Shown here piece after piece: positions 12,240 to 23,900 of a DNA stretch of 64,000 nucleotides. How positions within the stretch are numbered: the first letter of the stretch is position 1; every line of letters starts with the position of its first letter. A program made the translations under genes and the position numbers. Under the pieces are notes generated by a model. The model worked only from the letters and a program-made list of their open reading frames with translations, was not told where the DNA came from and did no database searches. Source of the DNA: Hirudinaria manillensis (taxonomy: Eukaryota > Annelida > Clitellata > Hirudinida > Hirudinidae); NCBI GenBank assembly GCA_034509925.1, contig CM067527.1, forward strand, positions 12,517,001 to 12,581,000, read 5' to 3'.

Positions 12240-12427
12240 GATGGGCCGATCCCGGAGGTACTGCAATACCGGGCCAACCCGTGGAGGAGTCTGGGCAAGC
12301 CCGAGACCGCCTCCTCTGTCCAAAGATAAGTTTAATATCGATATCCTCCGATGGAGGATCTATCAGATATTAAGCTGATAAGAACAGATACTACACTTTG
12401 ATCTTAGCCGAAAGGCCGAGAAGCGAT
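12240..12427 (-). ncRNA. U2 snRNA gene, copy 11
   Basis: Complete; standard spacing. Confidence 0.96.
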
Positions 12428-13443
12428 AAATTCCACTGGAACTGTCAGGAAGATTAGAAAAAAGCGCGAAAAATGACCAGGTGGAAGGCCCGCCGTCGAC
12501 TGGAGGCGCGCACGAGAGAAAGGGGCGCGCACGAGCTAGCCTCGCGGTCTAGGCTCTCGCTCGTTCGACACGCCCACTTCCGCCTACGGCGGAACCTTAA
12601 TGGGTTAATTAATTGATTAATTAACTCATTAATCGATCTATTACAAATTTTTTTAATTTGAAAATTTTGGGCACGAATAAAAGAAATTGAGTGAAAAACG
12701 AACGTTTTGTCTCGAAATACATCTATATTGGTTGGTTGATTGATTGAGTAATTAGTTAATTAACGTATTAATTAATAAAGCGTTATTATAGGGGGCGAGC
12801 GTTAACCACTCTACTAGTATTAGGTACCGTATTAGGTAACGCGCGCAGCCAGTTAACGGCTAGATAAAGGAGCGCGACGTTATTTTTAGACCGAGCCGTT
12901 ACGTCACGCCACGCAAGACTTTAAGGTAGGGAAGGGCTACGCGAGGTTTCCCTATAGAACGAGCGACGACGACGACTATTATTATCACCACGATAATCGT
13001 TTAATAAATCAATCGACCAATTAATAAAAATCAATTAACGCTATTTTAAGAAAATTTTTAAGTGTAATAATAATTAATTAATTAATTAACAATCATTAAA
13101 ATTCAATTCAAGTAATGTAATCATTTTTTATCGATTTTATTTGTTTATTTCTGGAAATATCCAATATTTACGGCGGCGCGAGCCGGTCGCTCATTATCGA
13201 CTACTATTATAGACAGCAACAACAGACTTACCTTACGTACCTACCTTTATGGTAGACCAGTAGTAGTAGTGGACGGTAGTAGACAGTGGAGCGGAAACAA
13301 AGTCGCCAGATGTCGCCTCTGACCCCGGATATCTGAAAAAGGGAAGAAAACATGTTAGTAGAAGAAAAAGGTTGGTTCCTTTCTGATAAAGAAAGACAAC
13401 ACGAATTTCAAACATCTTTATTAACTTTAATTCAAATTTCGAC

Positions 13444-13631
13444 GATGGGCCGATCCCGGAGGTACTGCAATACCGGGCCAACCCGTGGAGGAGTCTGGGC
13501 AAGCCCGAGACCGCCTCCTCTGTCCAAAGATAAGTTTAATATCGATATCCTCCGATGGAGGATCTATCAGATATTAAGCTGATAAGAACAGATACTACAC
13601 TTTGATCTTAGCCGAAAGGCCGAGAAGCGAT
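13444..13631 (-). ncRNA. U2 snRNA gene, copy 12
   Basis: Complete. Its upstream unit is 1201 bp: one A gained near 13665 and one AATT lost near 14280. Confidence 0.96.
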
Positions 13632-14644
13632 AAATTCCACTGGAACTGTCAGGAAGATTAGAAAAAAAGCGCGAAAAATGACCAGGTGGAAGGCCCGCCG
13701 TCGACTGGAGGCGCGCACGAGAGAAAGGGGCGCGCACGAGCTAGCCTCGCGGTCTAGGCTCTCGCTCGTTCGACACGCCCACTTCCGCCTACGGCGGAAC
13801 CTTAATGGGTTAATTAATTGATTAATTAACTCATTAATCGATCTATTACAAATTTTTTTAATTTGAAAATTTTGGGCACGAATAAAAGAAATTGAGTGAA
13901 AAACGAACGTTTTGTCTCGAAATACATCTATATTGGTTGGTTGATTGATTGAGTAATTAGTTAATTAACGTATTAATTAATAAAGCGTTATTATAGGGGG
14001 CGAGCGTTAACCACTCTACTAGTATTAGGTACCGTATTAGGTAACGCGCGCAGCCAGTTAACGGCTAGATAAAGGAGCGCGACGTTATTTTTAGACCGAG
14101 CCGTTACGTCACGCCACGCAAGACTTTAAGGTAGGGAAGGGCTACGCGAGGTTTCCCTATAGAACGAGCGACGACGACGACTATTATTATCACCACGATA
14201 ATCGTTTAATAAATCAATCGACCAATTAATAAAAATCAATTAACGCTATTTTAAGAAAATTTTTAAGTGTAATAATAATTAATTAATTAACAATCATTAA
14301 AATTCAATTCAAGTAATGTAATCATTTTTTATCGATTTTATTTGTTTATTTCTGGAAATATCCAATATTTACGGCGGCGCGAGCCGGTCGCTCATTATCG
14401 ACTACTATTATAGACAGCAACAACAGACTTACCTTACGTACCTACCTTTATGGTAGACCAGTAGTAGTAGTGGACGGTAGTAGACAGTGGAGCGGAAACA
14501 AAGTCGCCAGATGTCGCCTCTGACCCCGGATATCTGAAAAAGGGAAGAAAACATGTTAGTAGAAGAAAAAGGTTGGTTCCTTTCTGATAAAGAAAGACAA
14601 CACGAATTTCAAACATCTTTATTAACTTTAATTCAAATTTCGAC

Positions 14645-14832
14645 GATGGGCCGATCCCGGAGGTACTGCAATACCGGGCCAACCCGTGGAGGAGTCTGGG
14701 CAAGCCCGAGACCGCCTCCTCTGTCCAAAGATAAGTTTAATATCGATATCCTCCGATGGAGGATCTATCAGATATTAAGCTGATAAGAACAGATACTACA
14801 CTTTGATCTTAGCCGAAAGGCCGAGAAGCGAT
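14645..14832 (-). ncRNA. U2 snRNA gene, copy 13
   Basis: Complete; upstream unit back to 1204 bp. Confidence 0.96.
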
Positions 14833-15848
14833 AAATTCCACTGGAACTGTCAGGAAGATTAGAAAAAAGCGCGAAAAATGACCAGGTGGAAGGCCCGCCG
14901 TCGACTGGAGGCGCGCACGAGAGAAAGGGGCGCGCACGAGCTAGCCTCGCGGTCTAGGCTCTCGCTCGTTCGACACGCCCACTTCCGCCTACGGCGGAAC
15001 CTTAATGGGTTAATTAATTGATTAATTAACTCATTAATCGATCTATTACAAATTTTTTTAATTTGAAAATTTTGGGCACGAATAAAAGAAATTGAGTGAA
15101 AAACGAACGTTTTGTCTCGAAATACATCTATATTGGTTGGTTGATTGATTGAGTAATTAGTTAATTAACGTATTAATTAATAAAGCGTTATTATAGGGGG
15201 CGAGCGTTAACCACTCTACTAGTATTAGGTACCGTATTAGGTAACGCGCGCAGCCAGTTAACGGCTAGATAAAGGAGCGCGACGTTATTTTTAGACCGAG
15301 CCGTTACGTCACGCCACGCAAGACTTTAAGGTAGGGAAGGGCTACGCGAGGTTTCCCTATAGAACGAGCGACGACGACGACTATTATTATCACCACGATA
15401 ATCGTTTAATAAATCAATCGACCAATTAATAAAAATCAATTAACGCTATTTTAAGAAAATTTTTAAGTGTAATAATAATTAATTAATTAATTAACAATCA
15501 TTAAAATTCAATTCAAGTAATGTAATCATTTTTTATCGATTTTATTTGTTTATTTCTGGAAATATCCAATATTTACGGCGGCGCGAGCCGGTCGCTCATT
15601 ATCGACTACTATTATAGACAGCAACAACAGACTTACCTTACGTACCTACCTTTATGGTAGACCAGTAGTAGTAGTGGACGGTAGTAGACAGTGGAGCGGA
15701 AACAAAGTCGCCAGATGTCGCCTCTGACCCCGGATATCTGAAAAAGGGAAGAAAACATGTTAGTAGAAGAAAAAGGTTGGTTCCTTTCTGATAAAGAAAG
15801 ACAACACGAATTTCAAACATCTTTATTAACTTTAATTCAAATTTCGAC

Positions 15849-16036
15849 GATGGGCCGATCCCGGAGGTACTGCAATACCGGGCCAACCCGTGGAGGAGTC
15901 TGGGCAAGCCCGAGACCGCCTCCTCTGTCCAAAGATAAGTTTAATATCGATATCCTCCGATGGAGGATCTATCAGATATTAAGCTGATAAGAACAGATAC
16001 TACACTTTGATCTTAGCCGAAAGGCCGAGAAGCGAT
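15849..16036 (-). ncRNA. U2 snRNA gene, copy 14
   Basis: Complete; standard spacing. Confidence 0.96.
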
Positions 16037-17052
16037 AAATTCCACTGGAACTGTCAGGAAGATTAGAAAAAAGCGCGAAAAATGACCAGGTGGAAGGCCC
16101 GCCGTCGACTGGAGGCGCGCACGAGAGAAAGGGGCGCGCACGAGCTAGCCTCGCGGTCTAGGCTCTCGCTCGTTCGACACGCCCACTTCCGCCTACGGCG
16201 GAACCTTAATGGGTTAATTAATTGATTAATTAACTCATTAATCGATCTATTACAAATTTTTTTAATTTGAAAATTTTGGGCACGAATAAAAGAAATTGAG
16301 TGAAAAACGAACGTTTTGTCTCGAAATACATCTATATTGGTTGGTTGATTGATTGAGTAATTAGTTAATTAACGTATTAATTAATAAAGCGTTATTATAG
16401 GGGGCGAGCGTTAACCACTCTACTAGTATTAGGTACCGTATTAGGTAACGCGCGCAGCCAGTTAACGGCTAGATAAAGGAGCGCGACGTTATTTTTAGAC
16501 CGAGCCGTTACGTCACGCCACGCAAGACTTTAAGGTAGGGAAGGGCTACGCGAGGTTTCCCTATAGAACGAGCGACGACGACGACTATTATTATCACCAC
16601 GATAATCGTTTAATAAATCAATCGACCAATTAATAAAAATCAATTAACGCTATTTTAAGAAAATTTTTAAGTGTAATAATAATTAATTAATTAATTAACA
16701 ATCATTAAAATTCAATTCAAGTAATGTAATCATTTTTTATCGATTTTATTTGTTTATTTCTGGAAATATCCAATATTTACGGCGGCGCGAGCCGGTCGCT
16801 CATTATCGACTACTATTATAGACAGCAACAACAGACTTACCTTACGTACCTACCTTTATGGTAGACCAGTAGTAGTAGTGGACGGTAGTAGACAGTGGAG
16901 CGGAAACAAAGTCGCCAGATGTCGCCTCTGACCCCGGATATCTGAAAAAGGGAAGAAAACATGTTAGTAGAAGAAAAAGGTTGGTTCCTTTCTGATAAAG
17001 AAAGACAACACGAATTTCAAACATCTTTATTAACTTTAATTCAAATTTCGAC

Positions 17053-17240
17053 GATGGGCCGATCCCGGAGGTACTGCAATACCGGGCCAACCCGTGGAGG
17101 AGTCTGGGCAAGCCCGAGACCGCCTCCTCTGTCCAAAGATAAGTTTAATATCGATATCCTCCGATGGAGGATCTATCAGATATTAAGCTGATAAGAACAG
17201 ATACTACACTTTGATCTTAGCCGAAAGGCCGAGAAGCGAT
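17053..17240 (-). ncRNA. U2 snRNA gene, copy 15
   Basis: Complete; last intact copy before element 1. One A is added in its upstream spacer near 17510. Confidence 0.96.
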
Positions 17241-18407
17241 AAATTCCACTGGAACTGTCAGGAAGATTAGAAAAAAGCGCGAAAAATGACCAGGTGGAAG
17301 GCCCGCCGTCGACTGGAGGCGCGCACGAGAGAAAGGGGCGCGCACGAGCTAGCCTCGCGGTCTAGGCTCTCGCTCGTTCGACACGCCCACTTCCGCCTAC
17401 GGCGGAACCTTAATGGGTTAATTAATTGATTAATTAACTCATTAATCGATCTATTACAAATTTTTTTAATTTGAAAATTTTGGGCACGAATAAAAGAAAT
17501 TGAGTGAAAAAACGAACGTTTTGTCTCGAAATACATCTATATTGGTTGGTTGATTGATTGAGTAATTAGTTAATTAACGTATTAATTAATAAAGCGTTAT
17601 TATAGGGGGCGAGCGTTAACCACTCTACTAGTATTAGGTACCGTATTAGGTAACGCGCGCAGCCAGTTAACGGCTAGATAAAGGAGCGCGACGTTATTTT
17701 TAGACCGAGCCGTTACGTCACGCCACGCAAGACTTTAAGGTAGGGAAGGGCTACGCGAGGTTTCCCTATAGAACGAGCGACGACGACGACTATTATTATC
17801 ACCACGATAATCGTTTAATAAATCAATCGACCAATTAATAAAAATCAATTAACGCTATTTTAAGAAAATTTTTAAGTGTAATAATAATTAATTAATTAAT
17901 TAACAATCATTAAAATTCAATTCAAGTAATGTAATCATTTTTTATCGATTTTATTTGTTTATTTCTGGAAATATCCAATATTTACGGCGGCGCGAGCCGG
18001 TCGCTCATTATCGACTACTATTATAGACAGCAACAACAGACTTACCTTACGTACCTACCTTTATGGTAGACCAGTAGTAGTAGTGGACGGTAGTAGACAG
18101 TGGAGCGGAAACAAAGTCGCCAGATGTCGCCTCTGACCCCGGATATCTGAAAAAGGGAAGAAAACATGTTAGTAGAAGAAAAAGGTTGGTTCCTTTCTGA
18201 TAAAGAAAGACAACACGAATTTCAAACATCTTTATTAACTTTAATTCAAATTTCGACGATGGGCCGATCCCGGAGGTACTGCAATACCGGGCCAACCCGT
18301 GGAGGAGTCTGGGCAAGCCCGAGACCGCCTCCTCTGTCCAAAGATAAGTTTAATATCGATATCCTCCGATGGAGGATCTATCAGATATTAAGCTGATAAG
18401 AACAGAT

Positions 18408-18659
18408 TTGAATCGTTTTATTTGTATAAAGCTCAAACAGGATCATAATACATTGAAATCAACTGAAACAAAAGGTTAACAATTATATCATGAGACATAA
18501 GAGAATAATACAGGAAAAGACGAAAAGTTTTTTTTCGAGAGATCGAATGTTTATTGTTATATGAAAATTTACATGGTCTATTGACAATGTTAAGCAACAA
18601 AATTCATCAAAAGAAAATCTCTCATCCGTCTTCTTTTTCTCCTGTCTCTTGTTGTTCCC
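18408..18659 (-). other. Element 1 3' UTR
   Basis: The 252 nt after the stop codon are AT-rich and end in AAATAAAACGATTCAA at the U2 junction, with no poly(A) tail. In this retrotransposon class the 3' UTR is the part recognised by the RT. No ORF is seen in it. Confidence 0.7.
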
Positions 18660-21600
18660 TCAGTCTTCTAGTTCTCCTTCTTCTCTTTGCCCTTCTCCTT
18701 CTTCCATCGGCACTGGGTCTTTAGCTTCTTGGGGTCCGACATGGATTGAGATAGGAACAGAGAGGGCAGAAAGATCAGAAGGAGTAGTAGTAGTAGGTAT
18801 AGGCTCGGAAGGGTGGGGGAGCGGCTGTGAGACAATATGGATATGATTATAGTAGATCTCTTTCGAGAATCTTATTGTCTCGCAAATCAGCCTCTTAACC
18901 AGCGGCATGGCTGCACCCCTCGGTATTCCTAGGGCAGCGAGGGCCTTAAAGTTGGCTTCATCGAAGCTTCCCAAGGACCCAAACACCAGTGCGCCTAGAA
19001 AGACCCTAAACCCTTTACGACGAAGTTCGTTGGCAATACCCAAGTACTTTCTCTTTTTCTCCTCCCTGGCCACCGCCAACGCGCCTTCGTCTGAATCGTA
19101 AGGGCACGTGGCGTCCACTATGACCACTCTTCTTGCCGGTTCATCAAAAAGAACGATGTCCGGCCTGTCCAACGAGGAGGAGAAAGGCACACACTTGTTC
19201 ACTCTGATTGGAACTTTGGGGCCGAGGCTTTGAACGACAGTATCGACAATATTATTATGTCTTTTGGTTATAAGTACCATATTTGGCTTACAATTATTTA
19301 ATACATGTCGCTGGGACTCTTTCTTGTAGGAACATTTCCTACAAGATTTGTCCCCCGTGTTCCAAGGTTGGCCATTGACCTGGAGCACGCCAAGCCTCGC
19401 CCTGAAAATGAACCTCCAATCAGAGAACGTGACATTCTCACCTCGATGGATAAAGAAGTTGCTCAGAGGGTTTTTGGAGGAGCACCTGGACACTGCTCCT
19501 TGACCTCTCATGGAATGGAGTTTTTTGAGGTAATAGTCCCTTGTTGCAACTTTTAACCTCTTTTCAATACAATGACTGAAAAGAGGCAACCCATCGAGGT
19601 GAAGACTTGGGCACGCCGAAAGGATTGTCCAGGAAAGATTTAATTTTTTAGCGAGAAGAGTAAGGGCCAGCCTGGCTCTGGCCCAGAATAAGGTGGTAGA
19701 ATTCGATGGCAGACCCAAATCCCCCTCCATAGAGCCGTCCAGAAACAGGCACATCTCCTCATCCGTCACCTGTCTTCTGGCTCTCTTACCGACGCAAGCT
19801 CTGAGTGAATTAATGGCCAGTTCTTTAATCATTGGGTCTGGACTATTGAGATATTTGTGAGCTTGAGTTAGAGTGGAAATGTCGGCAAGGACTCTAAGGG
19901 GGAGGAGATTCAGGCCACCCTCCCTGTGCGAGACGAAAAGAGGGTTCGTGCTCGCTTTCAACTTTGGGAGGGCCGCACATCTTTTCCCAAAGGCTGTTAT
20001 AGCTATATCCGTCTTTTCCAAATCTTTCTTCAGGACGTAGCCTGATTTGAGGATATAGCTCAGCCTTGGAATTAAGAAGACATTTGTGGCTTCGACCTTC
20101 TGCCACGGAGCCAGGGGGGACTTTTCCACCTTCCACAAGTCTTCCTCCAGTTCATTTAACGTTTCGGCCACGCTAATAAACCTTTTAACCCCTGTCGGGC
20201 GACCTAGGTATTTGTAGTAATCATTTATCCCAAGGGAGGGGAGGGTACCACCCTGAATGGTGAATGGGGTATCAATCACCCTATTATCCCTCCCTCCTAG
20301 ATGTAGAGATGCGCCCTTGAGGGGGTTAAAGGTCAGGCCTAAGGAAGCGGCCTCCTTGCCTATTTGAAAAAGCATTAACTGGAGCCTCCCTGGATTCTCT
20401 GAGAGAAGCACCAGATCATCGGCGTAGGCAAGGATAGCGTGGCTACGACCGTGGAGGTGGAAACCGTGAGAAACTGACAGCTTCGCAATACCCCGGATTA
20501 ATCCATCAATAGCTAGATTAAATATGAGAGGTGAGAGAGGACAGCCCTGCTTCACACCACTAGAGATGGGGGCGGCCATAGAGGGACCTTCGGCAGTGGT
20601 ATAAGAGGTGGAGGCTCCAATGTATAAATTTTTTATAATATTTTGTGAGCGGGCATTAAAGCCCGCTTTTTGAAGAGCCTCAAATAATACCCCAAAGGGT
20701 ACACTGCCGAAGGCGTTTTTTAGGTCTAGCCAGGCTATTGCCAATGGCTTTCCTTCCGACCTAGCTGTCTCTATGGCCGTTTGCAGCACAAAATTGTGTT
20801 CTAGACACCCCTCTGCCTGTAAAAAGCCTTTTTGTTCCTGCGCCAGGATCTTTTTGTTGTTCACGAAGAACAACATCCTGGTCGCTAGGCAAGATGTGAA
20901 AAGTCTGGCTACTGTATTGATGAGGGCTATCGGTCGCCAGTTGGAAGGGGTGTCTAGGTCCCCACTCTTGTGCAGCAGTACTGTCCTAGAAATTTTGAAT
21001 TGGACCGGTACAAGTGTAAGGTCCCTACAGCGATTAAAGAGAGAAGAAAGAATAAAGCCGTTGGGGTCGAACTTCATCCAATGAATATATCTCAACTTAT
21101 CCGGCCCAGGGCTAGTGTTGCTCTGTCCCTTCAACTTCCCCCACACTTCCGCCGCTGTGAACGGCACTTCCAAGAGGTCTAATGCCTCCTCCGGATTCAC
21201 TTGTTCCACAGTTTCCGGGATATTCAGCTGACAGGGGGGCGAGAAGTAATTGATTATCTTCTCGTGCGGGACGGGGCAGCACGGGCTTTTCTCCTCCGTT
21301 ATTTCCCTAAATGCGGACTTCATATTGTCACGGAAGAGTCTCTGTATCCTCTTAGCCTGGGCCGTATCATGATTAGATGGGATGTGCGGATTGTTCGAAC
21401 ACCCAACGGTGATTGGGAGTGGCTTGTCTATTGTGTTTTGTGATGTGTCATTGTTTTGTTGGTATTTAGATGCATGTGTAGTGATTATTTCCCTCATGCT
21501 CGAGGTTATGCTAGAGAGGACAGCGTCCAATTCAGCTTGAGAAGAAGAGTTGCTGATTTTGGACATCCATTCTAGTTGAGCTGGGGAAGGTTTAGGAGAG

Positions 21601-23900
21601 TTAGGCAGAGTAGTAGTAGAAGAAGGGGTAGGGGAGGATTTATTTATGCCTCTCTTTGCTTTCAATGTTGATGTGGTGTTGCGTTGTTGCGAGTTGTTGT
21701 TATTGTTTTGTTGCGAGATGTTGCTGTTGTTGTCGCCTGATGTTATGGATGAATGAATGAATGGTCTGTTTTTTGGTTTACTCTTCGCGCTTGATTTATT
21801 TTTATTATCCTTATTGCTATTGTTATTATTATTGTTAATGTTACTAGTATTATTATTGTTGCTAATGTTATCAGTAGGTTCTTTATTGTTAGTGTTATCA
21901 TTAATTTTACTTGTAGTAGGGATAGGGTCATTTAGTGTTATTATGTCTAATGTTGCATTACTTTCCTTATCTTTATTTAGTTCTAAATAGTGGTTTTTAA
22001 ATAGATGGATATTTATTTCTTTAATTGTGTTTTTCTTTAAGTTACAGTACTTACATTCAAACGCGAAGATGTGTATCTTGTGAAGGCGTTTGTAGTGTCT
22101 TACCGTATTGTTGTGAGTTGCAAATGTGGACGGGCAGAGCGAACACTTAAGCTCTGCCCCCTCAAACGGTAAGGTGAAGGTGTGGTGCTTTATTGTTGGC
22201 GCGTCGGTGTTTGTGGCTTTGGCGACGCGCGCTTGTGGTGTGCGCTTTGTTTGTGTGTTGTGTGGCGTGATTGTCGTGTTGCGAGGATGTGCGTTGGAAA
22301 CGTGTGATTTGACGTCTTCCAACTGTTTAAAATTTTTTTGGCACAGACGACATTGAAAGTAGTGCGGTGTGACTTTGTGTATTGCGGTGTGATGTGATAT
22401 TGTTTCCTTGTGGGAGGCAAAGAGAGGCACGTTCGATGGACAGTATATGCACCTTCTCTCTGATCCATCGAACGGGAATTTGAAAATGAAAGGCTTGGGC
22501 CATGTCTTAGTCTTTTCGGGATTTTTTGATAAAGGAATAGTGTTAGATTTGATTGGAGAAGAGATAGGAGATGTTATAGATTTGGTCAAAGTAGTAGAGC
22601 ATGTCCCGGCCAAAGAGGGCGCAGGACTTTGAATGGATGATGTGTGTGGTATGTTGGCGATTTGTGTGATGTGTTGGTGGAGAGTGACCATTTGTGCATG
22701 ATGTGACTTGGATATGTGCATGATGGCGTGTGCGAGATGGGGCCACTCCCTGTTGCAGAAACGACAGCGAAAGGTTATCGAAGCGAAAGAATGCTGCGTG
22801 GTTAGGTGGTCGGCGACTTTCTCAACCGAATCAAATTTTTTCTTACATCGACCTAGAGGACATGACTTCTCGGTGCCATCAAATGGCACCTTGAAGGCAT
22901 GCGTCCGCAACGAGCACTCCGCCAACTCGAAAGAAGACAAAGGAGAGCCCCGTTTCGGGGTTTCTAAAGATCCTTCAACAACCTCCTTAACTGCGGGCGA
23001 CTCCCTCAGACAGACTTTCTTTCTGGTCCTGGGAGTACTCCTCTGCTTCCTTTTGAAGCCACTCGCCTTCACCTGCTCATACGTGGGTGAGTCCGCTTGG
23101 CTAGAGGCGGCCGGTGTCGTAGCAGGGTTAATGCGCGACGCAGGGACGTGCGGAGTGGAACTTACTGGCGGCGGGGTGCTTTTCGGGGGAGAGGGGATAT
23201 TTTTAGCTAAAGGAGAAAGGTTTTTTGGAGACGAAGCCGGCTGAGACTTAGGAGAGCCGTTTGGAGAGATGTGCTTCTTGTCAATATGAAGAAGAATTTC
23301 TTTTAAGGAAGAAGAAGAAAGAAGGTTACATAAAGAGCAAGAGAAAAGGAGACCCGCGCGTGAATGTGCGGTTTTAAAATGAGAGTTAATACTCTCAAAA
23401 TTTTTAAAAGAATTGGAAGAAGAAGGACAGAAAGGACACTTGAAAAAATTGGGGTGAGTGGCAGGAATTCCTACTACTATCCCTGTCGGGACCCCTCTTT
23501 CATTTTCAAGGATCTGGAAGGTCTTCGGCTCTGGAGCGACTGTATCTTTCTCTTTCCCAGTTGTCGTTGCTGGTGGCAAGGCAGGACCACATGTCTCTTC
23601 ACTTGTCGCCTCTTTTGAAGTTGTCGCCTTCTTTGAAGTTGTCGCCTTCTTTGAAGTTGGGCCAGCTCTAGCCTTCGATGGTGGCTCACTTGTGTTCTTC
23701 GCCATTGGCAACGACGACGGTAGCGGCACATTCTTTTGAAGATGGCTAGACGACAGTGTGGGCGTGGTCTTCTGAGACTGGTTGTCTTTCGAGCTCACAT
23801 TGGATTCTGTAGGCGTGGCCTTGTGAGATTGACTATTCTCCAGGCTCGCATTGGACGATGTGGGCGTGGTCTTTGGAGAGTGACTATTCTTCAGGCTCAT
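18660..23900 (-). CDS. Element 1 polyprotein: C2H2 zinc fingers, reverse transcriptase, CCHC, restriction-like endonuclease
   Basis: This enzyme should nick the U2 gene and reverse-transcribe its own RNA into the nick. The ORF is open for 1746 residues from the ATG at 23900. The frame continues a little upstream but has no earlier ATG. Order: a low-complexity S/T/P-rich N-terminus, then eight C2H2 fingers in four pairs (first cysteines at about 155 and 188, 347 and 379, 484 and 517, 586 and 616), then an Asn-rich linker (about 670-740). RT motifs follow: SPGPDK (930), WRPIAL (988), QKGF (1023), WLDLKNAF with catalytic D1059, GVKQGCPLSP (1115), YADD (1159-1162) and YKYLGRPTG (1229). The CCHC knuckle is C1520, C1523, H1532, C1537. 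The endonuclease has RPD (1579-1581), D1596 in VDATCPYD, and the downstream KKRKY. No stop or frameshift interrupts it, so it may be active. Confidence 0.95.
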   Translation of the reverse strand: MSLKNSHSPKTTPTSSNASLENSQSHKATPTESNVSSKDNQSQKTTPTLSSSHLQKNVPLPSSLPMAKNTSEPPSKARAGPTSKKATTSKKATTSKEATSEETCGPALPPATTTGKEKDTVAPEPKTFQILENERGVPTGIVVGIPATHPNFFKCPFCPSSSNSFKNFESINSHFKTAHSRAGLLFSCSLCNLLSSSSLKEILLHIDKKHISPNGSPKSQPASSPKNLSPLAKNIPSPPKSTPPPVSSTPHVPASRINPATTPAASSQADSPTYEQVKASGFKRKQRSTPRTRKKVCLRESPAVKEVVEGSLETPKRGSPLSSFELAECSLRTHAFKVPFDGTEKSCPLGRCKKKFDSVEKVADHLTTQHSFASITFRCRFCNREWPHLAHAIMHISKSHHAQMVTLHQHITQIANIPHTSSIQSPAPSLAGTCSTTLTKSITSPISSPIKSNTIPLSKNPEKTKTWPKPFIFKFPFDGSERRCIYCPSNVPLFASHKETISHHTAIHKVTPHYFQCRLCQKNFKQLEDVKSHVSNAHPRNTTITPHNTQTKRTPQARVAKATNTDAPTIKHHTFTLPFEGAELKCSLCPSTFATHNNTVRHYKRLHKIHIFAFECKYCNLKKNTIKEINIHLFKNHYLELNKDKESNATLDIITLNDPIPTTSKINDNTNNKEPTDNISNNNNTSNINNNNNNSNKDNKNKSSAKSKPKNRPFIHSSITSGDNNSNISQQNNNNNSQQRNTTSTLKAKRGINKSSPTPSSTTTLPNSPKPSPAQLEWMSKISNSSSQAELDAVLSSITSSMREIITTHASKYQQNNDTSQNTIDKPLPITVGCSNNPHIPSNHDTAQAKRIQRLFRDNMKSAFREITEEKSPCCPVPHEKIINYFSPPCQLNIPETVEQVNPEEALDLLEVPFTAAEVWGKLKGQSNTSPGPDKLRYIHWMKFDPNGFILSSLFNRCRDLTLVPVQFKISRTVLLHKSGDLDTPSNWRPIALINTVARLFTSCLATRMLFFVNNKKILAQEQKGFLQAEGCLEHNFVLQTAIETARSEGKPLAIAWLDLKNAFGSVPFGVLFEALQKAGFNARSQNIIKNLYIGASTSYTTAEGPSMAAPISSGVKQGCPLSPLIFNLAIDGLIRGIAKLSVSHGFHLHGRSHAILAYADDLVLLSENPGRLQLMLFQIGKEAASLGLTFNPLKGASLHLGGRDNRVIDTPFTIQGGTLPSLGINDYYKYLGRPTGVKRFISVAETLNELEEDLWKVEKSPLAPWQKVEATNVFLIPRLSYILKSGYVLKKDLEKTDIAITAFGKRCAALPKLKASTNPLFVSHREGGLNLLPLRVLADISTLTQAHKYLNSPDPMIKELAINSLRACVGKRARRQVTDEEMCLFLDGSMEGDLGLPSNSTTLFWARARLALTLLAKKLNLSWTILSACPSLHLDGLPLFSHCIEKRLKVATRDYYLKKLHSMRGQGAVSRCSSKNPLSNFFIHRGENVTFSDWRFIFRARLGVLQVNGQPWNTGDKSCRKCSYKKESQRHVLNNCKPNMVLITKRHNNIVDTVVQSLGPKVPIRVNKCVPFSSSLDRPDIVLFDEPARRVVIVDATCPYDSDEGALAVAREEKKRKYLGIANELRRKGFRVFLGALVFGSLGSFDEANFKALAALGIPRGAAMPLVKRLICETIRFSKEIYYNHIHIVSQPLPHPSEPIPTTTTPSDLSALSVPISIHVGPQEAKDPVPMEEGEGQREEGELED
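23595..23654 (-). repeat. 18-bp minisatellite in the element 1 N-terminus
   Basis: An 18-bp unit encoding SKKATT-like hexapeptides occurs about three times, residues about 83-102. It is Lys/Thr-rich and lies upstream of the first zinc finger. It could change length between copies of the element. Confidence 0.75.
23742..23894 (-). repeat. Three 51-bp tandem repeats in the element 1 N-terminus
   Basis: They encode three degenerate 17-residue repeats built round (K/Q)(T/A)TPT, residues about 3-53. Each is rich in Ser, Asn, Lys and Thr and probably disordered. Confidence 0.75.

Noticed and set aside
17267..17536. 89-residue ORF over the U2 promoter region (a similar one at 55298-55618)
   Set aside because: It is open only in units with a chance homopolymer change and is absent from the standard unit.
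22708..23244. 178-residue plus-strand ORF opposite element 1
   Set aside because: It is antisense to the zinc-finger coding region; a low-complexity shadow with no recognisable domain.
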